A stretch of DNA of 64,000 nt from positions 1 through 64,000 of the forward strand of contig JAQEYU010000001.1 in the NCBI GenBank assembly GCA_027692465.1, in the 5' to 3' direction. Source of the DNA: Enterococcaceae bacterium OF42-14pH9A (GTDB lineage Bacteria > Bacillota > Bacilli > Lactobacillales > Enterococcaceae). Shown one piece after another: positions 15,773 through 23,636 of this stretch. The translations under genes were made by a program, and so were the position numbers. Positions within the stretch are counted from its first letter, which is position 1; the number at the start of each line of letters is the position of its first letter. The notes under the pieces were generated by a model. It was given only the letters and a program-made list of their open reading frames with translations, did no database searches and was not told where the DNA came from.

Positions 15773-16549
15773 TTGTTAGATTTAGGAATCATCGAAAAAC
15801 ACGTTTTGTCCTTCAAAGAAAACTACCCTGACACGAAAGAGCCAAAGCAACCCATCGAACCACAAAAGCCGAAAAAACCGGACTTCGGTTCATCAGACCT
15901 TGAGGTGAAGCGGTATGAACGGGCTATGAAAGACTACCCGAAAAGACATAAAGGCTGGGAGAAGCGAGTTGTCAAGTGGTCGAAAGAAACGCATCCATCG
16001 TGGCAAGCGCAGGAGGATCGCTTGAAGAATCTTCGCCAACTTCAAATCAAAGAAAATGGCACACTTTACGGGGGCTCTGGATTCCGCGCTATTCGTATCA
16101 CGGAGCTAGAAAACGAACTGGAAACAAAATACTACCTTGGTGGGGATGGCAAAAAGTTCCCAGACTTTGAGAGAATTTTTAATCGAGTGGAAGCCGCTCA
16201 GTGCATCACAACAATAACAGCTGTGGCGGATTTTAAGAAGTTTGTGGAAACGGTGGCCAAAGCCACGAAGGTAGCAAAAGTTGAGATTGAGGGCACTGCT
16301 ATGACTTTCAAAGGTGTTTATAACCAAACGATTGAAGAAGTCTTTGAAAGTGCCACTTGGACATTGGATCAACCGATTGAAGAACCTATCAAGTTCGGCA
16401 TTAATCCGAAGTTTTTGGCGGATATGTTGAAGTTGTTCAAGCAACTGAAAATCAAAGAATTCGAAATGTATGTGACTTCTCCGATATTGCCAATAGTTTT
16501 CATCGCTGGCGAGATCACTTACATCATCACACCGATTCGTATTAACTAG
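15773..16549 (+). CDS. Phage sliding-clamp-like protein (DnaN C-terminal similarity)
   Basis: A 258-residue protein from TTG 15773 (GGAGGTGG upstream). Residues 1-85 are Lys/Pro/Glu-rich and look unstructured. The C-terminal 45 residues (NPKFLADMLKLFKQLKIKEFEM, then a strand and a final strand ITYIITPIRI) match the last subdomain of bacterial beta clamps, where a NxxYLxDxLK helix is followed by strands and a VMPxRL end; the middle (VAKVEIEGTAMTFKGVYNQ) also fits clamp strands. It stands near nuclease, ssDNA-binding and polymerase genes. Full clamp homology is an inference that needs a profile search. Confidence 0.55.
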   Translation: MLDLGIIEKHVLSFKENYPDTKEPKQPIEPQKPKKPDFGSSDLEVKRYERAMKDYPKRHKGWEKRVVKWSKETHPSWQAQEDRLKNLRQLQIKENGTLYGGSGFRAIRITELENELETKYYLGGDGKKFPDFERIFNRVEAAQCITTITAVADFKKFVETVAKATKVAKVEIEGTAMTFKGVYNQTIEEVFESATWTLDQPIEEPIKFGINPKFLADMLKLFKQLKIKEFEMYVTSPILPIVFIAGEITYIITPIRIN

Positions 16550-16562
16550 GAGGAAAAAAATA

Positions 16563-17075
16563 ATGGCAAAAATTACACTAAATATCGAGGCAGAAAATAC
16601 GAAAGATTTGAAAGCGACTATCGAAGACTTGAATGCGGCCATGAATCCTGTACCTGTTGTACAAATTGGCATCGAGGGGGATTCCTTGGCCAAATCGCTA
16701 GCAGAAGCTGTCTCAGAAAAACAGGAAGAGCCTGAAAAACCAAAAAAGCCAACACCAAAGAAGAAACCAGCACCGAAGAAGGAAAAACCGGTAGAGGACT
16801 CTACGGACTCGACCTCAGACACCGAACCGTCCGAAACTGGAGAAGCGTCAGAGCCTATTGAAGAACCGCAGAAGTCTGCCACGGCTAATCATCATCCCGA
16901 GGCTACGAAAGCGGATGTCCAAGCGCTGATGAAAAAAGCAATGTCTAAAGGTCACCGGGATTCGGTTAAGACAGCTTTTCAACGAAATAACGCCACTAAG
17001 ATTAGCGAACTGGCGGAAGAAGACTACGGTGTATTCATGACAGATCTGGAGGCACTGATGAAGGGGGCTAAATAA
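16563..17075 (+). CDS. Phage protein with disordered Lys/Pro-rich centre
   Basis: A 170-residue protein: residues 1-50 a small fold (MAKITLNIEAENTKDLKATIEDL), residues 55-110 low-complexity with Lys-Pro then Asp/Ser/Thr/Glu blocks, and residues 115-170 a helical domain (ADVQALMKKAMSKGHRDSV...). The C-terminal part resembles proteins often found beside DUF2800/DUF2815 genes in phages, of unknown role. AGGAGG precedes ATG 16563, and the end touches the next start. Confidence 0.75.
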   Translation: MAKITLNIEAENTKDLKATIEDLNAAMNPVPVVQIGIEGDSLAKSLAEAVSEKQEEPEKPKKPTPKKKPAPKKEKPVEDSTDSTSDTEPSETGEASEPIEEPQKSATANHHPEATKADVQALMKKAMSKGHRDSVKTAFQRNNATKISELAEEDYGVFMTDLEALMKGAK

Positions 17076-18253
17076 TGGCAAGTCCAACTTTTCATGCCCG
17101 GCTTTCCCCTTCTGGTGCCAAGCGGTGGCTTCACTGCACGATGGCTCCGACGATGGAAGACGGGATACCTGATAGTGGCAGTGTGTATGCGGCAGAAGGA
17201 ACGGTGGCACACAGCTTGGCAGAATTAAAATTGCAATATGAAACGGGTAAGATTACCAAGCGAACCTTCACGCTTCGCTACAACAAGTTTAAAACGAACA
17301 ATGAATTTTACAGCCCGGGGATGGACGACTATGTAGACGAATATGTTGGCACGGTGATGGAACGGTTCAATGCTCTGCCGAATGCTTCAATCGACTTGGA
17401 AGTGCGCGTGGACTACTCCGATTGGGTACCAGACGGAACAGGGACCTCCGACGTAGTGATTGCCGCAGATGGGGTGATTGAAGTAATCGACCTGAAATAT
17501 GGGAAGGGCGTGCCGGTCAGCGCAGAGTGGAATGAACAAGCCATGCTATATGGGTTAGGTGCCTTTCACGAATACGACATGATCTATGATTTTCAGGAAG
17601 TTCGCATGACAATCGTCCAACCTCGATTGGGTAGTATCAGCACGTTTGAGATGACGATAGAGGAGCTTTTGAGTTGGGCGAATGATTTTGTGAAGCCTCA
17701 AGCCGAAAAAGCCTCTAAAGGTGAAGGGGAGTTTGACCCATCACCAGACACCTGTCAGTGGTGCAAGGCAAAAGGGTTTTGCAAAGCCCGGGCTGATAAG
17801 AATTTAGAGATAGCATCTTATGAATTTAAGAACCCGGCTTTTCTATCTCCTTTAGAGTTAGCTGATATTTTGGCAAAAGCCAAGGAAATAACATCTTGGA
17901 TTAAAGATGTAGAAGAGTATTCTCTTGAGATTGTCCGAGATCATGATGCCCGAGTTCCTGGTTGGAAATTGGTTGAAGGTCGTAGTAATAGGAAGCTGAC
18001 GGATGAAGAAGCCGCCATCTTCGTTCTTGAAGCAGAAGGCTTTGAAGACGACGACATTTTGAAGCCTCGCACACTCCAAACTATCACTGCCTTAGAGAAA
18101 GTGATTGGCAAAAAACGCTTTGCTGAACTTCTTGGGGAATATGTAGTGAAGCCAGAAGGGAAACCTGTACTCGTACCCGAAGAAGACAAGCGCCCAGCTC
18201 TGAACGGTCTAGCTTCTGCCGATGAGGACTTCGGAGGTGTCGGGGATGACTGA
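17075..18253 (+). CDS. DUF2800 protein, RecB/Cas4-like nuclease
   Basis: A 392-residue PD-(D/E)XK nuclease-like protein. The N-terminus has a Cys (RWLHCTMAP, about residue 20) and the helix VAHSLAELKL; the active-site strands are TGTSDVVIAADGVIEVIDLKYGKG (Asp, then E/D-x-K), followed by NEQAMLYGLGA; the cluster CQWCKAKGFC (about residues 225-235) would join the first Cys to hold an iron-sulphur cluster, as in Cas4 and AddB. It probably processes DNA ends in phage recombination or replication. ATG 17075 overlaps the preceding stop (TAATG). Confidence 0.85.
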   Translation: MASPTFHARLSPSGAKRWLHCTMAPTMEDGIPDSGSVYAAEGTVAHSLAELKLQYETGKITKRTFTLRYNKFKTNNEFYSPGMDDYVDEYVGTVMERFNALPNASIDLEVRVDYSDWVPDGTGTSDVVIAADGVIEVIDLKYGKGVPVSAEWNEQAMLYGLGAFHEYDMIYDFQEVRMTIVQPRLGSISTFEMTIEELLSWANDFVKPQAEKASKGEGEFDPSPDTCQWCKAKGFCKARADKNLEIASYEFKNPAFLSPLELADILAKAKEITSWIKDVEEYSLEIVRDHDARVPGWKLVEGRSNRKLTDEEAAIFVLEAEGFEDDDILKPRTLQTITALEKVIGKKRFAELLGEYVVKPEGKPVLVPEEDKRPALNGLASADEDFGGVGDD

Positions 18254-18551
18254 AAAAGAGAAGAAGGAAAAAGTAGTTCTCTTTCAAGGTTCTAACTATC
18301 GAGTTTTGGCTATGGATCGCTACAACGTCATGCTAGAAATCCTAAACAGTGAAGGTAACTACAAATTCGTTGGCTATTACACGTCAACAGTAAAAGCTTT
18401 GCAGGCGTTGATTCGCCAAGATTTACTAATGGATCGCACGGAAACACGAGATATCAGAGAATACCTGAACGAAATTCAAGTCTACAAAGAAAAAATTATG
18501 AACGACATCGAGGCACATTTTTCAGCCGAAGATGATGAATTATTCAACTAA
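18246..18551 (+). CDS. Hypothetical phage protein, 101 aa
   Basis: ATG 18246 lies eight bases before the end of the nuclease gene with GGAGGTG upstream, so its translation is coupled. The product begins with a basic segment (MTEKEKKEKVVLF), has a beta-rich middle (YRVLAMDRYNVMLEIL) and a helical acidic end. It is not recognised. Its place between the DUF2800 and DUF2815 genes suggests a replication or recombination accessory. Confidence 0.7.
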   Translation: MTEKEKKEKVVLFQGSNYRVLAMDRYNVMLEILNSEGNYKFVGYYTSTVKALQALIRQDLLMDRTETRDIREYLNEIQVYKEKIMNDIEAHFSAEDDELFN

Positions 18552-18575
18552 AAAAAACGAAAGTAGGAATTTAAA

Positions 18576-19157
18576 ATGGCAAAACGAAATGGAACGAAAG
18601 TAATCACAAATAAAGTACGGTTGAGCTATGCCAACCTTTTACAACCAAAGGCTTTTGAAGGTCAAGAAGCGAAATACTCTACCATGCTCTTGATTGATAA
18701 GGACGACAAGGAAACTATCAAGCTGATGAAGGAAGCTATCAAAGAAGCTTATGAAGCGGCTAAGGGGGACAAACTAAAAGGAGTCAAACCTGACCGCCTG
18801 AAAACTACTCTCCGAGATGGGGATGATGAGTTTGACACAGAAGAACGTCCTGAGTTCACCAACAAATACTTCATCAATGTTTCTTCTAAAACCAAACCTG
18901 GTTTAGTAAAACGGGAAGGCGGGATGACCGTTAAGACCGAAGATCCCGATGAAATCTATAGCGGTGTGTATGCCTTCGCTTCTATTAACTTTTACGCTTA
19001 CAACACTGCCGGAAATAAAGGGATTTCTGCTGGACTGAACAATGTAATGACCACTGGTAAAGGGGACTATCTAGGCGGACGTGCTTCTGCGGATGCGGAC
19101 TTTGGTGATATGGACTGGGACGATGAAGAGGAATCTGGAGACGACTTCTTCGCATAA
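18576..19157 (+). CDS. DUF2815 ssDNA-binding-like protein
   Basis: A 193-residue protein with the DUF2815 pattern: [27 protein letters not shown] at the N-terminus, [13 protein letters not shown] in the middle and [20 protein letters not shown] near the C-terminus. It ends in a strongly acidic tail closing with DDFFA, recalling the acidic tip of SSB proteins that recruits partners. A single-strand DNA-binding role in phage replication is the usual assumption. A strong hairpin follows, where the minus-strand gene 19189-19689 has been inserted. Confidence 0.85.
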   Translation: MAKRNGTKVITNKVRLSYANLLQPKAFEGQEAKYSTMLLIDKDDKETIKLMKEAIKEAYEAAKGDKLKGVKPDRLKTTLRDGDDEFDTEERPEFTNKYFINVSSKTKPGLVKREGGMTVKTEDPDEIYSGVYAFASINFYAYNTAGNKGISAGLNNVMTTGKGDYLGGRASADADFGDMDWDDEEESGDDFFA

Positions 19158-19163
19158 AAGTGA

Positions 19164-19187
19164 ATAGGAGGCCGATTGGCCTCCTAT
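19164..19187. terminator. Bidirectional hairpin between DUF2815 and the inserted gene
   Basis: ATAGGAGGCC (19164-19173) pairs with GGCCTCCTAT (19178-19187) around GATT. T-rich sequence follows on the plus side (ATTATTTG). It separates two convergent genes. Confidence 0.65.
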
Positions 19188-19188
19188 A

Positions 19189-19689
19189 TTATTTGTCTAT
19201 TTTGTTAAGCGATACCCATTCAAATTTGTCATGTTCATCTACGAATAAGAATGGTAAATCATAGCCTTTATCAAGAGAGTGGATATTATATACGATTGGT
19301 TCAAGGTCGTTTTCTCCGTCGAGATTTTCAACCAAAGACTTTAGAGTTTTGAAAACCATTGGGAGCGAAATCCCTTTTTTGATTAATTGAGAGTATGTTC
19401 GTCCCGATGGTCCAGAACTTCTTGGATATATTAAATTGTTAAGGCGGCTGATAGGGCTACTTTCTCCACGAGGATAATACTCGTAGAAGTTGATATCCCC
19501 AATTATTCCAACTTGGAGATTTTCGTGAACTCTTAGTTCTCCTGGAGAACTCTCAAAAACACCAAGGAATTCACCCGACATTAGCTCATCGTTTAACTTA
19601 AAAATGATTTGATAAGAAAAATCAATATCGGAAGATAAGTAACTATTCTTCAAAACATAATCTAAAGCTTGCATCTGGTAAATATTCAT
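19189..19689 (-). CDS. Moron gene: unknown 166-aa protein, opposite to the replication operon
   Basis: A soluble, acidic 166-residue protein starting MNIYQMQALDYVLKNSYLSSD, with strands around FKLNDELMSGEFLGVF and VGIIGDINFYEYYP; no signal, no membrane segment, no known motif. AAGGAG precedes ATG 19689 at eight bases, and an extended -10 (TGaTATAAT, 19719-19727 on the minus strand) gives it its own promoter. It is AT-rich and points against the surrounding replication genes, the hallmark of a cargo gene active in the lysogen. A defence, immunity or host-fitness role is possible but not shown. Confidence 0.8.
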   Translation of the reverse strand: MNIYQMQALDYVLKNSYLSSDIDFSYQIIFKLNDELMSGEFLGVFESSPGELRVHENLQVGIIGDINFYEYYPRGESSPISRLNNLIYPRSSGPSGRTYSQLIKKGISLPMVFKTLKSLVENLDGENDLEPIVYNIHSLDKGYDLPFLFVDEHDKFEWVSLNKIDK

Positions 19690-19718
19690 TTGAACAACTC
19701 CTTTTTATTTAATAACTA

Positions 19719-19727
19719 ATTATATCA
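19719..19727 (-). promoter_or_regulatory. Extended -10 promoter of the moron gene
   Basis: Minus-strand TGaTATAAT, 30 bases before the ATG at 19689. No clear -35 box, as is common for extended -10 promoters. Confidence 0.55.
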
Positions 19728-19737
19728 AAGAAAGTCG

Positions 19738-21708
19738 GTGAGAATCATTCAAACGTTAAATATTGATATCGAAACTTACTCCGAAGAAGATTTAACCAAA
19801 GTCGGCGTTTACAAGTATGCGGACAGTCCTAGCTTCGAGATCCTTCTTTTCGCTTATGCCATTGATGGTGGTCAAGTCGAGTGTGAAGACATGACACTTT
19901 CGGGTGTGCCAGATGAAGTGGTTAAGGCTTTGACGGATAAGAATGTTCTGAAAGTCGCGTTTAACGCCCAGTTCGAACGAGTTTGCCTTTCGAAGTGGTT
20001 AGGAATTCCGTATTACCTGGATGCCCGTCAGTGGCACTGCACCATGGTCCACGCCAACGAGTTAGGTTTGCCAGCTTCACTTGGACAGTGTGCGAAGTAC
20101 CTTGGTATCGAACAGCAGAAAGATACCCGGGGCACACAGCTCATCAATTATTTTTCGAAGCCGTGTAAACCAACAAAGGCCAACGGGATGCGGACACGAA
20201 ATCTGCCGGAACATGATCCCGAAAAATGGGCTACTTTTACTGAATACTGTATTCAAGACGTGGTGGTAGAAATGGCTATCGCTGACAAACTAAGTCGTTT
20301 CCCAGTCAAGGGATCAGAGTGGGAGCTTTATGCACTAGATCAAAGGATTAACGATTTAGGTGCTGAAATTGACCACGAACTGGCTACCGCAGCCATTGAG
20401 ATTATGGAAGAGTTAACAGAAGAAAATATGGAGAAAATGCGAGCTGTCACGGGTTTGGAGAACCCAAACAGTTTGAAGCAATTCAAAGAGTGGTTAGCCG
20501 CTCAAGGCACACCGTTTGAAAAATTGGGTAAGGAGTTCGTCGAAAAGGCGCTGGCGCTGGGTACTTTACCCGAACAGGTGCAGGAGGCTCTCAAGCTTCG
20601 TCTCAGCCTTTCGAACTCAAGTACGAAAAAGTATCTGATGATGGATGGCGCACGTTGTAGTGATGGCCGTATCCATGGCATTTTGCAATTTTATGGCGCC
20701 AACAGGACCGGCCGTTGGGCGGGGCGTCTTTTGCAAGTGCAGAATCTTCCCCGAAACTATTTAGATGATATCGGCTATGCCCGTGACCTAGTGAAAGTCA
20801 AAGACTTAGAAGCGATTGAATGGGTCTATGGCGATGTACCAGACACCCTCAAACAGCTAATCCGCACAGGGTTGATTGCTAAAGATGGCCACCGTTTCGT
20901 TGTTTCCGACTTTTCTGCGATTGAAGCCCGAGTCATCGCCTGGTATGCGAACCAAGAATGGGTGCTGGACGTGTTCCGCACGCATGGGAAAATCTATGAA
21001 GCAACAGCGGCTCAGATGTTTGGTCTTGGTGATGTGGAGGAGTACAACTGGAAAAGCCATGAAGGAAAAGCGATGCGACAGCGTGGGAAGGTAGCGACAT
21101 TGGCTCTTGGTTATCAAGGCGGACCTGGTGCATTGATCGCGATGGGTGCCTTAGACAACGGCATTGCAGAAAATGAATTGCCGGAAATCGTCAGTCGGTG
21201 GCGAGAATCAAATAAACGGATTACTCGATTTTGGTATGACACGCAGTCGGCGGTTCTTGATTGTCTGGAAAACGGTGGTGTGAGAAAAGGGCCAAGAGGA
21301 CTCAAGTTTTTCAAGAAGTCCGGTTTCCTTTTCATCCAGCTACCAAGTGGTCGACGTTTGGCTTATGCTAAGGCACATCTTGAGGAAGGTAAGTATGGTC
21401 CCGCTGTGTTTTATGAGGGACAAGGCGACAAAGTAATGTTCACGAAACAGCAAACCTACGGCGGTAAATTAGTGGAAAACATTGTACAGGCGACAGCAAG
21501 AGATGTTTTGGCCGAAGCCATGCTGCGGCTGGAGAAAGCAGGCTACCCAATCGTGTTTCATATCCACGATGAGGCGGTAGCCGAGGTACCGGATGGTTCG
21601 CACTCTATCGAGGAGATGAACGAGCTAATGGCTGTGGTGCCTGATTGGGCGGACGGATTGCCGTTGAACGCTGAGGGATTTGAGACCAAATATTACATGA
21701 AAGATTAG
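19738..21708 (+). CDS. Phage family A DNA polymerase (PolA-like)
   Basis: A 656-residue polymerase. The 3'-5' exonuclease domain begins NIDIETYSEEDLTKVG (Asp/Glu pair). Polymerase motif A is VVSDFSAIEARVIAWYAN (about residues 385-402), the O-helix is RQRGKVATLALGYQGGPGALIA, and motif C is VFHIHDEAVAEVP (about residues 608-620). There is no 5' nuclease domain, as usual for phages. It should copy the phage genome with the clamp-like and primase/helicase proteins. GTG 19738 has only a weak ribosome site (AAAGAAAG); insertion of the moron gene may have altered the leader. Confidence 0.95.
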   Translation: MRIIQTLNIDIETYSEEDLTKVGVYKYADSPSFEILLFAYAIDGGQVECEDMTLSGVPDEVVKALTDKNVLKVAFNAQFERVCLSKWLGIPYYLDARQWHCTMVHANELGLPASLGQCAKYLGIEQQKDTRGTQLINYFSKPCKPTKANGMRTRNLPEHDPEKWATFTEYCIQDVVVEMAIADKLSRFPVKGSEWELYALDQRINDLGAEIDHELATAAIEIMEELTEENMEKMRAVTGLENPNSLKQFKEWLAAQGTPFEKLGKEFVEKALALGTLPEQVQEALKLRLSLSNSSTKKYLMMDGARCSDGRIHGILQFYGANRTGRWAGRLLQVQNLPRNYLDDIGYARDLVKVKDLEAIEWVYGDVPDTLKQLIRTGLIAKDGHRFVVSDFSAIEARVIAWYANQEWVLDVFRTHGKIYEATAAQMFGLGDVEEYNWKSHEGKAMRQRGKVATLALGYQGGPGALIAMGALDNGIAENELPEIVSRWRESNKRITRFWYDTQSAVLDCLENGGVRKGPRGLKFFKKSGFLFIQLPSGRRLAYAKAHLEEGKYGPAVFYEGQGDKVMFTKQQTYGGKLVENIVQATARDVLAEAMLRLEKAGYPIVFHIHDEAVAEVPDGSHSIEEMNELMAVVPDWADGLPLNAEGFETKYYMKD

Positions 21709-21720
21709 GCGGTGAAAAAA

Positions 21721-22332
21721 GTGAAAATCTTAGATGCCTGCTGTGGATCAAAATTATTTTGGTTTGATAAGGATAACAGCTTTGCAACCTATATGGATAT
21801 TCGGGAAGAAAGTTACGAAATCTGTGGCAAGAAAGTAAATGTGAAGCCAGATGTTGTAGCAGATTTTCGTGACATGCCATTTGATGATAATACCTATGAC
21901 TTAGTTGTTTTTGACCCGCCACACCTAAAATGGGCTGGCCAAAAATCAATTATGAAAGCTCAGTACGGTCAGCTGGATAGAGAGCATTGGCCGGAAGACA
22001 TCAAGCGTGGTATGGAAGAGTGCCTGAGAGTCTTGAAACCAACAGGGACGCTAATTTTCAAGTGGAACGAGAACCAGGTAAAACTCAAAGAGGTTTTGAA
22101 AGCTATTGAGCCAATCAGTCCTCTTTTTGGAAATCGTCGTTCTGAGACTCACTGGTTAGTTTTTATGAAGGAGGAATATCCGATGAAACAATTTTATGTA
22201 ACCTATTTGAATTTGAATAATAAGATTTGCGGTGACTATATTGCCGCCTACGATTTACGGGACGCTGAGTTATCTGCAAAGAACATTCAGGGCCTTTCTC
22301 GCATCATTGACGTGAAGGAGGTAGCAGGGTGA
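21721..22332 (+). CDS. SAM-dependent DNA methyltransferase-like protein
   Basis: The product (about 203 residues) starts MKILDACCGSKLFWFD, a variant SAM-binding motif I, and has the catalytic DPPHLKWAG (DPPx motif) and the late motif LIFKWNENQV. These features suggest an amino-methyltransferase, perhaps protecting phage DNA. GTG 21721 is favoured by AGGCGGTG; GTG 21712 is possible. The last 49 residues (from MKQFYVTYLNL) follow an internal AAGGAGG plus ATG at 22183 and look like a separate small protein fused or nested in frame. Confidence 0.85.
   Translation: MKILDACCGSKLFWFDKDNSFATYMDIREESYEICGKKVNVKPDVVADFRDMPFDDNTYDLVVFDPPHLKWAGQKSIMKAQYGQLDREHWPEDIKRGMEECLRVLKPTGTLIFKWNENQVKLKEVLKAIEPISPLFGNRRSETHWLVFMKEEYPMKQFYVTYLNLNNKICGDYIAAYDLRDAELSAKNIQGLSRIIDVKEVAG
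22183..22332 (+). CDS. Nested in-frame start: possible separate 49-aa protein
   Basis: GAAGGAGGAATATCCG stands before ATG 22183, in the methyltransferase frame. The 49 residues (MKQFYVTYLNLNNKICGDY...) do not resemble any part of methyltransferases. Either the small protein is made from this start alone, or as a C-terminal extension too. Confidence 0.45.
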   Translation: MKQFYVTYLNLNNKICGDYIAAYDLRDAELSAKNIQGLSRIIDVKEVAG

Positions 22333-22658
22333 AAAACTACGATCCAAACATCTATTGGGGGAAACATACGATTAAAGTAACTTTTCAGTGCTGGGATTAT
22401 AAAGGTTATGTAACCTACCAAATTGGGGGTAACGCAAAAGGAGTTGGTGTGCTCCATATAGACCTCTACGATCTTTCTGGTACGACTTTTTTAGATAATA
22501 ATGCCCGCCTTCGAGATAGCGGAGAGGGGTGGTACCAGATGTATTTGACAAATGAGGAAGGCGAGGAACTAGAAGTCGAAGAAGAATGGGAAGAAATCGA
22601 AAGCAGTATTGTTGGAGTGGAGATTATTGATTATGCGAAGGAGGTAGCCAATGATTAA
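22329..22658 (+). CDS. Phage protein, DUF5406-like
   Basis: GTG 22329 overlaps the preceding stop and follows GGAGG. The 109-residue product is beta-rich (TIKVTFQCWDYKGYVTYQIGG) with an acidic C-terminal third. The start KNYDPNIYWGKHTIKVTFQ resembles DUF5406 proteins seen in other Firmicutes phages; no function is known. Confidence 0.65.
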   Translation: MKNYDPNIYWGKHTIKVTFQCWDYKGYVTYQIGGNAKGVGVLHIDLYDLSGTTFLDNNARLRDSGEGWYQMYLTNEEGEELEVEEEWEEIESSIVGVEIIDYAKEVAND

Positions 22659-23241
22659 GACAGAAAAATGGGAAACCTACAATTTTGAAGGCGCAGTGAG
22701 AGGAATGCGAAATCCCATGAACAGCTGGGCGAAATCGGATAGTGTTCATCAACACATCGGCCCGAATGATTTAGATTTATTACTTCGTTTGACGAAAGCT
22801 GGCACTGATCACCGAAAAGTTCTTCGTCAGATGATGGTTTCTGTTGATATCGCCGCGCCGCTATATTGGTGGAAAGAATTTGATACTTACAAAGTCGGAA
22901 CGGTAGCCAATTCGACTAGCACGATGCATAAAATCCACACGAAAAAGTTTGATATTGGTGATTTTAGTTGTGAGTATGTGGCGCCTCGTTTCATGTATGA
23001 CGTGATTACTGAATTAAACTATCTACGCTCTAATCTCAACGAAACCGGAGATAAGAAATACTGGTACGCCATGATACAGCTTCTACCTTCGAGCTATCTA
23101 CAGAAACGTACAGTAACGCTTAACTACGAAGTCTTGCTAAATATGTACAAGGCAAGACGAAAACACAAGCTCCAAGAATGGCGAGATTTCTGCAATGTGC
23201 TTTTGCGGCTTCCTTATTTCAAAGAGATCTCGGAGGTGTAA
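22651..23241 (+). CDS. Conserved phage protein with possible distant ThyX likeness
   Basis: A 196-residue protein. The segment DHRKVLRQMMVSVDIAAPLYWW followed by FDTYKVGTVANSTSTMHKI recalls the fold order of flavin-dependent thymidylate synthases (a helix, then a RHRxxSxNExSxR loop), but the ThyX motif itself is absent. The C-terminal QLLPSSYLQKRTVTLNYEVLLNMY also resembles the ThyX helix that carries a catalytic Arg. The match is weak; it may be a non-catalytic relative. ATG 22651 overlaps the upstream gene by 8 bases and follows GGAGG. Confidence 0.6.
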   Translation: MIKTEKWETYNFEGAVRGMRNPMNSWAKSDSVHQHIGPNDLDLLLRLTKAGTDHRKVLRQMMVSVDIAAPLYWWKEFDTYKVGTVANSTSTMHKIHTKKFDIGDFSCEYVAPRFMYDVITELNYLRSNLNETGDKKYWYAMIQLLPSSYLQKRTVTLNYEVLLNMYKARRKHKLQEWRDFCNVLLRLPYFKEISEV

Positions 23242-23244
23242 GGA

Positions 23245-23361
23245 ATGAATGCTGAAATGATTGCTTTTTTACGGCAACTGCTATTTTGGCTGAATCGGCA
23301 TGTCCCCGAATTGCAGGAGTTGTGGATGCATCTGTTGAACTACCTTGCGAATTACGGGTGA
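23245..23361 (+). CDS. Tiny hydrophobic-helical protein, 38 aa
   Basis: ATG 23245 follows GGAGGTG, and the frame ends at 23361, 17 bases before the next gene. The product is rich in Leu, Trp and aromatic residues (IAFLRQLLFWLNRHV) and would form one or two amphipathic helices. Unknown; supported by spacing and ribosome site only. Confidence 0.5.
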   Translation: MNAEMIAFLRQLLFWLNRHVPELQELWMHLLNYLANYG

Positions 23362-23378
23362 AAGGATGTGGAATATAA

Positions 23379-23630
23379 ATGAGAAAATCACTGACTGAAA
23401 CGTTCTGGGTAAATGTTGAACGTTACCAGAACCTTCGAGGCATTTCAGATAAGCAAATTGCTAAGGATCTTGGCATAAAACGGGATTCTTGGCGAGAATA
23501 TCGCCGAATGGAACAGAGTCCTAAACTTCGAAGGGTCGAAGAACTTGCCAAGATTTTCCACGTCGAACCTGCTGATTTGATAAAGAATTGGACGAATAAA
23601 GAATGGCGAGAAGTTTTTGAGAAAGGATAA
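23379..23630 (+). CDS. XRE-type helix-turn-helix protein of the replication operon
   Basis: An 83-residue protein with the helix-turn-helix ISDKQIAKDLGIKRDSWREYRRM and end LAKIFHVEPADLIKNW, typical of Cro/CI-type folds. It lies next to the VapE gene rather than in the immunity region, so it may control replication genes or bind the origin. GAAAGGATG precedes it; start 23379. Confidence 0.8.
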   Translation: MRKSLTETFWVNVERYQNLRGISDKQIAKDLGIKRDSWREYRRMEQSPKLRRVEELAKIFHVEPADLIKNWTNKEWREVFEKG

Positions 23631-23636
23631 GGACGT

